The notes under the pieces were generated by a model that had not been told where the DNA came from, ran no database searches, and worked only from the letters and a program-made list of their open reading frames with translations. A DNA stretch of 64,000 nucleotides from the NCBI GenBank assembly GCA_007844125.1, contig CM017572.1, forward strand, positions 43,444,632-43,508,631, given 5' to 3'. This document shows positions 27,373 through 40,845 of this stretch, in pieces. The first letter of the stretch is position 1. Each line of letters opens with the position of its first letter. Position numbers and translations under genes: made by a program. This stretch comes from Sinonovacula constricta (lineage: Eukaryota; Mollusca; Bivalvia; Cardiida; Solecurtidae).

Positions 27373-28664
27373 AAAGTGCCGTGGTAATAATTTCGTAATT
27401 CTGTTGTGAATGAACAGACTAAACATTGAAATTCCCTTTCAAGTATGTTCTAGATACAAAAATCTGTTTTCTATATTGTCTCCCAGTATTTTTATATCTA
27501 CATTTGTTTCAACCCGTTTTTGAAATGAAACCCGTTTTGTACAAAACTTAGTTTTCGTCCAGTGTTGGTTTACTACAGTACCCATTTTCTCTCATGTAGA
27601 CAATATTTGGAAGTGTCTTGAATAGAGAACTCTTAAAATTGGAACATTTTACACTTTTATGTTTTTCTTGATACAGTTTTACTAGAAACAAATTTATATA
27701 AAAGTTAGTTTTTAAAAATATATTAAAACTCAAATAAACTTTAATATGTTTACATTGCATATACACACAACTGTAAGTTGTTAACACCTTAAACAAAAGG
27801 TGACAAGCAGCAATTGAAATATTCCTTAGGTCTAATCAATTAAAGGTTATAATTGTTTATATCATTTATTCCCATTTCAGTTATCATTGTAGCAATTAAG
27901 GTAAATTGTTGTATTATGCCACATAAGCACAAACAACATCCAAGATCAAACGGTTTATTATAATTAGTCACGTAGGTTTTCATTTAATCTACCTGATTAA
28001 ACACATAAGCACCCAATTAAAGGATTATTGTATTGGGTATCCACACTTAATCGAATAACATCAAAGAGGTTCTTTCACACGAATTTTCGTTTTTTCTCTT
28101 TGTAGTCTAATGTGTTATGGTTCTTGCAAAATGGCTGCTAATTGATTTAATATTTTTTAATATACTTTTTTTTTCATAAACATATAGTCGAGAACCAAAC
28201 ACAAGAAAATTAAATATACAATTCAATGACAAAAATATAATAATGTACAATTATTTATTTTCTATACATGAACGTTTTCAAGTTCACGTATTTAACTGTG
28301 TACCTTCATGTTGCTGGTTACATAGAGCTATACATGTTTTTTTTCCATTTCTGTACTACTCTTTTTTGTTACTTTCTTAATGTTGTTTAAATTATTAACG
28401 AAAATGTTGTCTAAGAGGAGAAGTACACAGGGTCGGATCCAGAAAATGTTGGTAGGGGTCGGGGGGGGGGGGTGGTGGGGATCAAGATCTATTCAACTTT
28501 ATCACACTAAATACTAGATATACATGTTCACTAAGGGACCATTACTTCGACCTTAGCAGACAAAATGTATTTAAAAAGCTTGGTATTTTTAAGCTTACAT
28601 GTTAGTTTTCGTCCAGTGTTAGTTTACTACAGTACCCATTTTCTCTCATGTAGACAATATTTGG

Positions 28665-29591
<927 letters not shown>

Positions 29592-30121
29592 AATACCCCA
29601 CACTAAACTTACGAAAACAAAACATAGGCCCTACGCCATACGTTGAATTGAATTGAATTGAATTGCTGGTCCTCCAGCTGAGTTGCTGCGCGGAAGATGT
29701 TTCTAGGAAATGTTTTTCAGCATTGTTTTGTTGTTGTTTTGAAATTATTTTTTTTGTTATTCTGTTTGTAGAGGTATGGCGTTATGTATGAAAATATAAA
29801 TGTGGTGTTATTTTTTTTCGACATCGCTTAACGTTTCTGTGTTATAGGGTCGGGGCGACCTCACCCCAAGTCTACCCAACTAAAGACTCCAGGATTAGTA
29901 CGAGTGGCCCCCTTTAATAACCAAGGGTGTATGTTCAGCACACACAGAAATACTTATTGGATTGTTTGTCCGTCCAACAATTTGTACATTTTTTTTTTTT
30001 CAGTTATCCAGAGACACCGTCTACCTGACACATTATTGTTATCTACCTTATATTTACTTGAACGTTAGCAACAACGGAAGTTTACCACTGATATTTTAAT
30101 GAATTTGGTATGTCTTGTAAA

Positions 30122-30895
30122 GGGTTTGAATCTGGCACATTCCATACATTGTAGCTGACATCTACCCACTGACTACCATGTAGACCCAGTACAGACAGAA
30201 TTAAACAATCTGTATAACTTAAATAAATAAATATTTCACACTTAAATTACGAAGAAAACCAAAAACATGAGCTATTTAAAATTTTCACCCATTTCAGGCA
30301 AGAAAATAAAGATATTGGACCAAAAAGTAAGTTTACTAAAAACGGGTTGGTCGATGTTGAAAAGTTTACTACAAATAAAGGGTTTGAATCTGGAACATTC
30401 CATACATTGAAGCCGACATCTACCCACTGACTACCATGCAGACCCAGTACAGACAGAATTAAACAATCTGTATAACTTAAATAAATAAATATTTCACACT
30501 TAAATTACGAAGAAAACCAAAAACATGAGCTATTTAAAATTTTCACCCATTTCAGGCAAGAAAATAAAGATATTGGAACAAAAAGTAAGTTTACTAAAAA
30601 CGGGTTGGTCGATGTTGAAAAGTTTACTACAAATAAAGGGTTTGAATCTGGAACATTCCATACATTGAAGCCGACATCTACCCACTGACTACCATGCAGA
30701 CCCAGTACAGACAGAATTAAACAATCTGTATAACTTAAATAAATAAATATTTCACACTTAAATTACGAAGAAAACCAAAAACATGAGCTATTTAAAATTT
30801 TCACCCATTTCAGGCAAGAAAATAAAGATATTGGAACAAAAAGTAAGTTTACTAAAAACGGGTTGGTCGATGTTGAAAAGTTTACTACAAATAAA
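30122..30895 (+). repeat. 258-bp tandem repeat, three copies
   Basis: Units at 30122-30379, 30380-30637 and 30638-30895 start at GGGTTTGAATCTGG. Copies 2 and 3 are almost identical and copy 1 differs at a few positions. A fourth unit begins at 30896 and breaks off at once. The unit contains a motif (CAGTACAGACAGAATTAAAC) that also occurs singly at about 29,320, hinting at how the array arose. No coding capacity. Confidence 0.92.
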
Positions 30896-30966
30896 GGGTT
30901 GAAAATTCCAACGTCTTCAGAATAAACCGTATATTGGTTATATAAGAGGAAATGGTGTATGCACGT

Positions 30967-30967
<1 letters not shown>

Positions 30968-30998
<31 letters not shown>
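30968..30998 (+). repeat. Poly(T) tract, 31 bases
   Basis: An uninterrupted T run just after the 258-bp array. It could be the poly(A) tail of a minus-strand retroposed sequence, but no matching body was recognised. Confidence 0.9.
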
Positions 30999-30999
<1 letters not shown>

Positions 31000-32220
31000 T
31001 ACCAGAGCCATAACTTTTGTCATGAAATCATCAAGATTGTGGACGAAAACTAAGTTTACTTCTAAAGAGGTTGTAACAGAACTTTTTTGCAAGTCAATGT
31101 GAATTACATCTTAGTCGTAAAAAAGCGATTCCGTGTTAAGGATTTATAGCCCAACTTGTACTGTCATGAAATCGGACTTTGCAAAATGTAATCCAATATA
31201 TGTATTTGATTAATTGAACTTAACGAATACATGTAATGGAAATATTCCCAAATACACAACACAATCAATGCAGTATTGATTGACGCACAATATATGCTTT
31301 AGAAATTTTAGTTGTACACGTTTAATGTCGATCGCCTTATAAAACTCATAAATTTCTCCGACAAAAGCCAACATCGGTAATATCATCGAATCAAAAAGTT
31401 TTAGTTTATCATGGACATAAATTACATGCGCTCAATTGAAGAATTCAATTGAAATACTTCCTTTAAGACACGGCGGTCAGACGAACACTTCTGAGATTAA
31501 TAAACATACACACACACAAAACACAACAACAACGGCATATTGTTTTACAAACAGCTCAATTCGTCTACGTGGTTACTTTGCCAAAAAATAAGAATCTCGT
31601 CATAATGTCCTTTTATTATAAAGATCAATGGCTGGTTTTGAAACATTTACATCGAAAACCCAAGACAATTTGCAGTAATTGCGCAATCTATTACACTGGA
31701 TTTGCAACCCAACAGCCTTTTTCTAGAACACCGCAGTGTCATATGCAAATAGTAACACAAATTAATTTCATCAAGAAAACCAGATTCTACGGTCAATTTT
31801 ATTATCTGACATAATAAAATCAAATAAAACATTTATAACAAGTAAAGAACCGCAACGATGACAATGTTAGTTATTACTTTACAGCCATACAACACCTCAC
31901 ACCATGTGCAATTAGATCTTATCTTCAAAAGAGAACATAGACTGAGAACAGTATTTTAAGTGAACAACTACTTGTAATAATTCTTTTGAATATCCATGTC
32001 AAATTTCGACAATTTCAAATGATTTTTACAGTCACTTAAACAAAACAACAGTACACATTTATTGGTTTACAACTTTATCAATTACACTATTTCATACGAA
32101 TATGCAATCAGCAGTGCCAAGGCCTTTTCAGAAGCTATAAAGGAAAGTATTTAAGATTTCATCACCATTAACTCAATCAAACATCAAAATATGTTTGAAT
32201 AAGTTACAATTATAGGTGAT
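30999..32220. other. Non-coding spacer
   Basis: AT-rich DNA with no supported gene. The 81-codon frame at 31569-31814 and its antisense counterpart show no domain features. Confidence 0.5.
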
Positions 32221-32239
32221 AATGCATCAACATAATCAA

Positions 32240-32400
32240 GGAACAGACTATACAGGAAGCCCTGGGTTTGAACCCGGGCCGCGACCTACCAAAGTTGTTA
32301 AAAATAGTAGTGGTATAGCTGCCTTGCTAACGCTCAAGCAAATGTAAGGGTAGTTTCATGACTGGTTGGCCTGGTGGCAGAATAATGTGATTGGGAGTGT
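32240..32400 (-). repeat. tRNA-derived SINE-like fragment
   Basis: On the minus strand a B-box-like GGTTCAAACCC (plus-strand 32264-32274) follows GGTCGCGGCCCG and a degenerate D-arm-like stretch (GCGTTAGCAAGGCAGC). No full cloverleaf can be drawn, so this is a decayed SINE rather than a tRNA gene. Confidence 0.4.
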
Positions 32401-32581
32401 TATCGTGTCAGGTGTTCAAGGCATGCTATACACAGTGAAAGCAGCACTATACCTGCTTCAAGTGGAAAACATCGCCTGATAACTGAAATACTGTTGGTGC
32501 GATGAAAAACCAATAAACAAATAATCAAAGAACAACTAAGGTAACAGATTATTACACCACATACTTTTATTTTTTTATTCA

Positions 32582-32599
32582 CCCCCCCCCCCCCCCCCC
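32582..32599 (+). repeat. Poly(C) tract
   Basis: Eighteen consecutive C residues in otherwise AT-rich spacer. Confidence 0.95.
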
Positions 32600-33800
32600 G
32601 CTACTTAACTAAATTGTAATAATTAATCCTAATAAAGTTTTTTTCTTTACCTACATATCATTTTTTTACCATAACATGTTTTTGATATTCATTTTGGTTT
32701 TAATATAATTTCTGTGATATTTGTATTGTTTCCCATGCTGTAATTGTAATGTACCTGGGTCGAAATGAAATTTGTCTCTTAACGACATGATTGTAAACCT
32801 CACTTCCTCAAGAACTATTATAAACACATCAAGAAAATCATTTTTTATGAAAAGATGTGAATTGTCATTTCCCATGTCCATTTGTTGTACATATTAATAC
32901 ATTAATAAATCTTTTCACTAAACAAAACTTATCAGAAAACTTATTGAATAATTATTTCATTTCTTTTAAGTGTCTACATCTTGTTGTAGGATCAGAACTA
33001 GAGAAGTGTTATTGATATTGATTTTTATTGTATGATGTTTTTGCTTTATTTATGACGGTATTATTTACTTTAATTATTTAGGTGTATGTAAACAGTGTTA
33101 ACAGTGAACTTCTTATAATTACAATATGCAGTTAGAAAAGGGCTTTTGACCATATTACATTTGTTGTTAAAACATCTATTGTTATAACCATTTATTGTTT
33201 TTGTAATGACCATTTATATTTGCTAAAATTTCATCATATGTGACATGCTTAACTTTACAGTTCTTTCACCGTAAAAATACCTGCTGTCATCAACTGTTAA
33301 CACTGCTGATTGCAAATGTGGCCAATAAGTAATTTGTCTTCCTTTTTTTAGGTCATGTTTATTAAGGTATTAATTTTAGAAATAGAATTATATGTCTCAA
33401 TACAAGACACACTGGAAAATCTGTGTATATTGTGCACAGGAAAGGAGATGGACTTCATATGGAAATAATACTTTTTTGCACCTGTAAAGATGTAACTTTC
33501 AGGCTGGTTTGTTTTTGTGTTCTTTTATAATCCTTTGATATATTTTATATATAAATTTTTCTATATCATATCAATATTTGTAAATCCTTAGTGTTACATC
33601 TCTTTTGATACTTTAGTTTGTGGAACCTAAGTTTAAAGGGTTAAAACTTTTTTACCTGACAAGGACTATTTTCTGGGTGGGGCTGGGGGTGGAGTAAAGA
33701 TATATAAAACTTGAAAGATTATGAATTTTACTACATTTTGCAAAGTTCGTTCAAACAGTAACAATTATTTTACATTAAATGTGTATATACAAAATTACGA
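32600..33800. other. Non-coding spacer downstream of gene C
   Basis: AT-rich DNA with no exon or RNA gene recognised. It may include distal 3' UTR of gene C; an AATAAA on the minus strand lies at 33045-33050, but it is far from the stop codon. Confidence 0.45.
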
Positions 33801-34217
33801 ATCAGAAAAAAAATCAGTTTGTGAAAAAGAGGATAAAAGGGAGACAAGGGAGACAAATAAGCAAAGAGAGAAAGATGAGAATGGGAATGGAGAAAAATGG
33901 AATCAAGAAGGGAAGGAAAAAAAATATTTGAAAATTATTACATGAGCACTAACTATACATTAAATATTTAACAATATCTAACAATAACAAAGTCTCAATA
34001 TCGAAGTGCTAGCACTTATTGGGTGATGTATGATGCATCCAACATAATCTCACACAAATGTTCCATGACAAACTTCCATGTAAGTTCCATTTCACAACAA
34101 AAATTCTAATAGGTAACCAAATTCTCCACAAAGTTCACAAAAAAAGAAATTAATTCCACTATCCATCTGATGATATCACTGCACTGTCTATAGACTTTTC
34201 AGTCAAACCACAACTCT
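33801..34217 (-). other. Gene C 3' untranslated region
   Basis: It follows the TAA at 34218-34220. It shares with gene B the palindrome (here 14 bases, AAGTGCTAGCACTT at 34004-34017), the adjacent GATGCATCCAACAT-type stretch and a pyrimidine-rich tract (plus strand purine-rich, about 33,805-33,930). I did not find a clear poly(A) signal. The 74-codon plus-strand frame here is an artefact of the purine tract. Confidence 0.5.
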
Positions 34218-37200
34218 TTAGAAGAAAGCAGACCTGCCGAGCTCTCCCTCGAACCAGCTCAGACAACTCTCTGTGTCGGTGTTGCAAGGTGAGATGTCTG
34301 GTTGTCCGTCAGAGCTGCCACTGCCAAAGCCACTGCTAGAAGATCTCTGGGACGACGCACGCTTCAACATGAAGGACCCCATCATGGGCACCCGGCGCCC
34401 AGAAGGGCGACTCTGGCTGATGTCACACTGGCTGGTGGGTGGAGCTTTCACCATGGTGGAAGGAGCCATCATGATGGGACGTGGAGTTTTCATCGTAGTG
34501 GATGGAGCCTTCATCGTGCTGGGTGGCACTTTCTTGCTGGAGGGGGCACCATAAGAAGCAGCAGGTTGGTGGTGGGATGGATGCAGTCGGGACACGACAG
34601 GGTGGACATCTTGGCTAGCGTCCACACATGACTGAAGGCCTGGAATAATGATTATTAAAAGTTAATTAATTAAAAATTATAAATGTAACATGAAATAGCC
34701 GTTGCTCTTATACATCAATTTCTAGGTTTTAAAATAAAGGTAAATATAAATCTCAATTTTAGTACTTTGACTTTTCATTGTTTTTTTTGTTGAACAAAAA
34801 TATTTATAGTTAGTTCAATAATTATTCTTCTTTTAATATACTCGTCATATTTAGAAGTTCATATTTATTTTATACTTAACTGAAATTTAAAATTCAGTGT
34901 CAACACTTTTGGATTATTCTTTCTTTATTCTATCTTTTTTCATATATAATATTACATGATTATATATTTTTGTATATTGTTGTTTTTGCTAAGAATAAAA
35001 TACGTACCACGAACAATCTGCTCGAAAGTGAGATGCTCCCGGGTCTGGGTTGGCAGGGTTGACAGGATCACACCCATTACTCCCAGAGTCTCAGTCAGGT
35101 GCTGGAGAGGGCTGTTCAGAAAGTCACACAGCGACGTGTCTGTCCGTTGAGGGGCATTCAACAAGAAGTTGCGGAAGTGCTCATTCATCTCTAGTCGACC
35201 AAGGACGTGGGATGCAACAGTCAGACCTGTGGTGTATGTCTTGTAGGCCTGGACCAGGGTGGGGAGCTGTAGTGGAAATGAAAGAATTGAGAAATAATCT
35301 TAAATTAACATTTTATGCTCATATTTTAAAAGAGAGAAAACACTGATTTTGGGACTGATCATTTTCTTTATTATCAGGAACTATCATAATAATCTGCAAG
35401 TAAACTTTGGATACTATTTGTATAATGCATGCATCAATGAATCTTTTCTGTAATCATCTTCATTTTTATATTGTAGTATATTTTAAGTAACACTGCTTCC
35501 ATTACTGTTTTTTTACCTGGATCCTAGTTCTACATGGATAACGAGTATTTTCATTCAATAAATAAACGTGATGACTGAAAAATCCCTGGCATTAATGGAT
35601 TTCATAAAATCATTATATACCTTAGACAGGTAGATCATGCCAACAGCTGTAGTGAAGTTATCATGGTCAGCGAAGGAGGTGTCAGTATCATCATCAGATG
35701 GCGTGTAGCTAGGAAGGTTGTCAGCGATTTGGTGGGCCTGGTACCGACTCATACACATCAGCTGGAAACAGAGAAAAAGAATTGCATAAATGAGAAATAA
35801 TTTATATATAATAAATATATAATGAACAGGGATATATTGAACATAATGAAATGATAATCCTTTATTAAAGTAGAGTGAGATTTAGGCTAAGTATATTGAT
35901 ACATAAATGCATTTTATTTAGCTAAGCTAAATGATCTGGATCTTCACAAAGAGAATGGATATTTTCCTGCTTTTGTCTCCTGTTTTACATGGACTTTTGC
36001 TCAGAGTAATATAATGCTTAATGGTTCTTGCCATCTTTAGTACAATCTAATGGTAAATTATTACCACTATTTTGCCATGCCATCTGTCAAGAATTATACA
36101 ATATGGACATGCCAGTAGACATGCTTTTGATGAATATGTTACCTTTTCTATATTCTGGAAGAGGGCAGAGTGCTGAGTTGGGGTGAGGATGCAGTGACGG
36201 AGTGGTCGGGAGAATGTCAGGATCCCATCATTCATCTTATCGACAAAGTTTTCTTCCAGGACCAGGAGACGATGAAGAGCCGCTTGTCTCTGGGTCTCAC
36301 TCTGGAGAGATTAATATATATTATGAATTGATAATTGGAAAGAAAATGTAATGTAATTTGAAATTAGACATGGAAAATTTTATTTAAACTATTATTAAAG
36401 ATATTTCAAATATTGAATGCTGAATAATGAAATGGTTAATAACAATTATGTATTGTCAATTGAAAAGTTTTTTACATGGCATTTCTAAGGTATTTAATTG
36501 ATAATTAAATAAATGAAATCAAAAAAGGAAATATTTATTGAAAATTAATTTAAGTACAACCTTATATTATGTCAATGAAAATTAGGTTGAGTCATCACTT
36601 TTTTTATAAATGATAATTATGAGGAAATCATAAGTTACTAAAAATAAGACTGCCATTACATTTGGAATGGAATTTCACATCATTTTTCATTTATTGTTAT
36701 TTTTTAAGTTTATCCTCTATGTAGGTTAATTATTTTGGGGTTATTTTTAACTTGCAAATCTGCACTAAACCTCGATTAGACATTTTGCTTGCTCTCAGAG
36801 GGGAAACAAATCACAAAGCCTTGATAATGTTAACACTTTATTACAGATGCATGTCTATGTACACAAGTATATATTTACAAACAGTTTCCCCTCTGTTAAC
36901 AAAGCAATCAAGAGTCCTTTAATATTCAGTAAAGCACATGTTTCTATCAGCACATTCACAATGTAACACAATGCTATTTACACTATGATCAGAAATCAAA
37001 TAGAGTTTGCATTATATTCTTACAGTGAATCATGTTGAATTTCTCACTGAATTACTTTTACATCCTTTTCTTATTTTACAAGAGGTAAAGACTGCAAACA
37101 AACCCATTATTAATAACATTGTTTTAGGCAGAAAAATCTACAGTTTCATTGGTCGAGACAGGGACTGTGATAGACTGAAGCATGAACGTGATCGTAGCTT

Positions 37201-40081
37201 GTTCAATATGCGAAATGGATTGAAGCTTACGATGGTGTTGTCGAGTAGAGCTGCCTTGTCATCACAGATGCTGAACTCCTGCACTGAGGCTCCATAGCTG
37301 GTGTTGTGAGGAGTGGTCATGCTTGTGGTGGGCTGGCAGTTGCTGGATGTCGTCGGAACAACCACGGCAGGACGGTGGATCTCCAAGGCTACCATGCTAC
37401 CACTCTGTCTGTAAAGTGAAAATTAAATGTGTGATGAAATTTTTTTTTTTTTTTTGAATAGAATATACATACATACTATTATATTTATAAATAATATACT
37501 TTAAACTAAATATAAATTAATATCTAAGTGAGACTTATTCATGATATCCTGGAAAAATTGAGATTTTCATTTTTTCTATGATAATTATATATATGTGATA
37601 AAAACTTCAGACATCCAATGCATGAGTTATTGATAAAGTTCTCTTTTTACTATCAATGCAGTCGTTTTTATTCTACCATAATCCATTAATGTTCGGACAG
37701 ACAAAACATTATTATACTTACTTGATGCACCTAGCCACACTGACAGATGTTGATCTCGAGACGTTCTGGCCATTAACCCTGATGATGACATCACCTGGCA
37801 GAAGTCCTGCTTCCTCCGCTCTCGAGGAACTGTCCACACGTCCAACCTTCACAGGGCAGGCATCGACAAGTGTGAAACCAAACCCACCATTGCCCGATCG
37901 GTGAATCGTGATGTCACGCTGCTGGTCCCCAGTGACATCTTGGTTGATGGACGGTACCCGGCTGAAGTCACAGACTGCAGGAGATGGACGATGGCGCTCA
38001 CGGATCTGGAGGTGCTTGGAACGTCCAACATCTTCTGTGAGAAGATGATACCAGCCGTTGATGACCTTGACAGCGGACTTGAGATGGCGCAGTCCGAAAG
38101 ATGTACAGCCTAGGTGCTCATTCAGTCTGTGTAAAAGAGTGAAAAATACAATGTAAATTGTTACAGTGTTATTTTTATCCCTAAGTTAAGCAAAACAATT
38201 CTGTTGGTTGTTACTAGGTTATTATATTTCATTGATGCTGTTGATTTAATGTAATGCATTCATTAAATATTATTATCATTTTGGGCGTTAAAAATCAATG
38301 TATCAGTATGTGTTGCATATGAAAGGGAACAAACATTTCACTGTATACTTACCCAGAGTTAGTGTCCCTGTGCCAGACAGTCACCAGGAGGCGTTTGTTT
38401 AGATCATCATCACTCACCTCACTAAATAAAAAATGTAAATTATTATTAATAATTATTCATCATTAATTTTTTTTAATTAAATGGAAACAATATTAATAAA
38501 TATGCAAGCACACCCCATATAAAAATGTCTATTTTGCCTGCTTTTTTACTGCAATTATTGCTTTATTATAACTTGTTTGTGAGGGCTTAACAGAATAAAT
38601 CTCTGATGGCCTATTCACAAGTGTTGCCCCCTATAACAGTGATCTTCTGTTGGTGCTACCGTTGTGGTGTAAAAAAAATAAGATTTCAATTTGAGTTTAC
38701 ATATAAAATCTCTCAATCAACATTCTAAACAGTGTCATGACACCTGTAGCTTATACGCAGTTAGTTTACAGGTAAGTTCCCCATCCCCATCCAGCCAGCT
38801 GCTGTGTGTTATTAGTGATGACACTTGTATATTTCACCAAGATCCTTTACCCCATCACTGCTGTTGGTACAGGAAATGTCAGCTGAATGTAACATCCCTA
38901 AACAGTGGCAACTACCCTAACCCCTTCATTTTAAATGACACCTGTGAATTGTATCAACTACTGTTGTGACTTACTGTCTATGTCACCACCCCCATCCCCA
39001 CAGGATGTGACGAATACACTGCCAGCTACAGAAGCTGCCAATAATCTAGACACTCAGGGTAGCATACTGACACTAGGCACCATTAATTAATTTACAATAT
39101 TCTTAATATTAAAATACATTTTGCAACTTATGTTTCAGACACCTTTAATTAATCCGTTTCAATCCGCTTAATGTCAATTTGTACATCTAGAAGAAATCAA
39201 ATCAGGGCACCATAATCTTATTAGGAATGGCATTAATGCTGTAATAAAAAAGAGAATATATTATAAAGAAAACTTACAAAGAGAACTTCTCGTTGTAGTG
39301 TGGCCGACTGGTCTCTCTGACAACGGAGGTACGACAGCGGATTGGTGTTGTGTCATCCTCGTCTGGGATCAGGGACAGCATGACAAATGTGTCGGGGTGC
39401 TTCTTCCATGAGGAAGACATCCGGCGGCCAGCGACTATGTGGACCGTCAGGTGACCATAGTTCATGTAAGCAGACATCTGGAGCTGACCTAGAAAAAAGA
39501 AAATGACTAATATAATACTTGTACAGAATACAAATATGCATGTTAAGTGACTATACTTTGCATATTGATATGTAGATCATTTTATTTTTCTAAATGTCTA
39601 TATTTAAGAAATTTTGAACAATGTATTTGACACAAGAACTTTCTGTATTGTTATCATTCATTGATATGAATCATATGTATATATTACCATACTGTTTGTA
39701 ACAATATATATTTACAAACAATGACCATGTTTCCTTATTAACTATATTCCCAGTCAAATGTATGTGAAAAATTGAAATACATCAATAGTATACATGTGTA
39801 ATTAAACTTATGACATGAAACCTGTAAGCTTTAAGGACAATGTGTGTACAGTTTTTTTTAAAAATAATTTTAATTTAAGTTACATGAATTCATTCAATCT
39901 GCATTATCAGCTATAAAAATAATACTAATCAATAAATAATATTGTTCAGCTGGCTGCAAGAAACACATCACATTCCATTCTTTCTTTTTTCTGTAGGATG
40001 TAGCTTATTTTTATTATCATTTTTTGTAATTACAGAAACTTAAGACACTTTACCTCTCATAAAAGCATCCTTGGTACCCAT
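34218..40081 (-). CDS. Gene C: C2-PDZ-DH protein without PH domain
   Basis: Exons: 40081-40054, 39488-39278, 38421-38353, 38126-37722, 37408-37231, 36301-36143, 35761-35621, 35266-35008, 34639-34218. They total 1,872 bases, 623 residues. Every internal exon has the same length as in B. The start MGTKDAFMRG matches B's MGSKDVFMRG. C2 covers about residues 10-150, PDZ about 173-251 (GFGF), DH about 298-490 with the same altered core helix as B. The last exon adds about 28 residues of T/P/M/K-rich repeats (STMKAPSTTMKTP) ahead of a 56-residue Ser-rich block identical to B, plus C-L-S before WFEGELGRSAFF. KRASS and RRVP look like basophilic-kinase sites. Like B it lacks a PH domain, so it may be an adaptor or a GEF recruited only through C2 and PDZ. 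A longer N-terminus from exons at 51.2 and 47.4 kb is possible. Confidence 0.85.
36796..36895 (-). terminator. Gene C short-form poly(A) site within an inverted repeat
   Basis: AATAAA on the minus strand at 36837-36842 is enclosed by 12-base perfect inverted arms, CAGAGGGGAAAC (36796-36807) and GTTTCCCCTCTG (36884-36895). The G-to-C difference from B lengthens the stem by one pair. The block matches the one downstream of gene B's short-form stop. Confidence 0.5.
37138..37408 (-). CDS. Gene C alternative terminal exon: C2-PDZ-only short form
   Basis: Reading past the donor (GTAAGC after 37231) reaches a TAG at 37138-37140. With exons 1-4 this gives 327 residues, the same length as in gene B and with an identical 30-residue tail. 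Within the tail, the two differences from B (an Ile and a Leu codon) are synonymous. The sequence just past the stop is shared for about 13 bases and then diverges until the conserved poly(A) block. Confidence 0.6.
38939..39065 (-). other. Conserved intronic block, gene C intron 2
   Basis: Counterpart of the gene B block at 22,406-22,516, in the same intron and orientation. The best-matching part is about 39,000-39,065 (CAGAAGCTGCCAATAATCTA). No convincing splice-bounded open frame was seen, so a regulatory element or fixed repeat is more likely than an exon. Confidence 0.35.
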
Positions 40082-40280
40082 TCTTTATCCAATTACACTC
40101 AACACAAATGCAATTTAATAACAATTAAGGAGACACTTTTCAATTAAAGTTCAATATGAGTCACAATTCCAATTTACACAATCTCTTAATCACAATGCTA
40201 CCTATAATCCAAATTAGTAAAGCACTTGTTTCCTTATCTTGCAATCAGCATAGGATGATTGTGAACAGATAACATCTGAA

Positions 40281-40560
40281 TTATATAGGTCCTAGAAAAA
40301 TGATTATTATAATGATAGCAATTAAAGTTTGACTTCTGTTTGCAATAACAAAGCACCTGATTGGTTGTAATCTATATTGTTAGTACAGTGATTATGCAAA
40401 TAAGGTTCAACTGCTACTTTTCATGAATATGCTAATTACTTTTTACTGTATTGAAGCACTCTGATTGGGCAGTTCATGCTGTCATGTGATAATCACCTTA
40501 TGCAAATGAGAAGCAATAAAGTTTTGTCCCCATGATTGGTTAAGGCATATTGTTCCATTG
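40281..40560 (-). promoter_or_regulatory. Gene C promoter with octamer sites
   Basis: TATATAA lies at 40287-40281 on the gene strand, about 200 bases before the ATG. Upstream are octamers ATGCAAAT at 40394-40401 and 40500-40507, and ATTGG motifs including 40464-40468. The stretch aligns with the gene B promoter through both octamer-like positions. Gene B has a full E-box CACGTG where C has CATGTG, so regulation may differ. Confidence 0.6.
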
Positions 40561-40707
40561 TTTTTGTGTTAATTCCTTTTGACAAGAGGAAAAGGTGAAA
40601 GTTGTTAATGATAAACAAGGAAATGTCACTTTGTGTCACTTCAACAAAAACCAATATATAGAAATTAACAACACACAAACACTAAAATTTCCCAGATAAA
40701 AAAGCTA

Positions 40708-40845
<138 letters not shown>

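Larger units (their letters stand above)
26245..28664 (+). repeat. 1.36-kb tandem segmental duplication
   Basis: Unit 1 (26245-27608) is followed directly by unit 2 (27609-28664). They align at about 95% by eye, from the 112-bp element through to the shared end near ACAATATTTGG. Unit 2 lacks about 250 bases matching roughly 27,293-27,547 and most of the G-rich minisatellite. No coding content is visible. Confidence 0.85.

Noticed and set aside
34273..34631. Long plus-strand open frames over gene C exon 9 (and the same over gene B exon 9 at 17218-17438)
   Set aside because: They are antisense shadows of the conserved Ser-rich exon. The minus strand has the splice sites, stop and paralogue-conserved protein.
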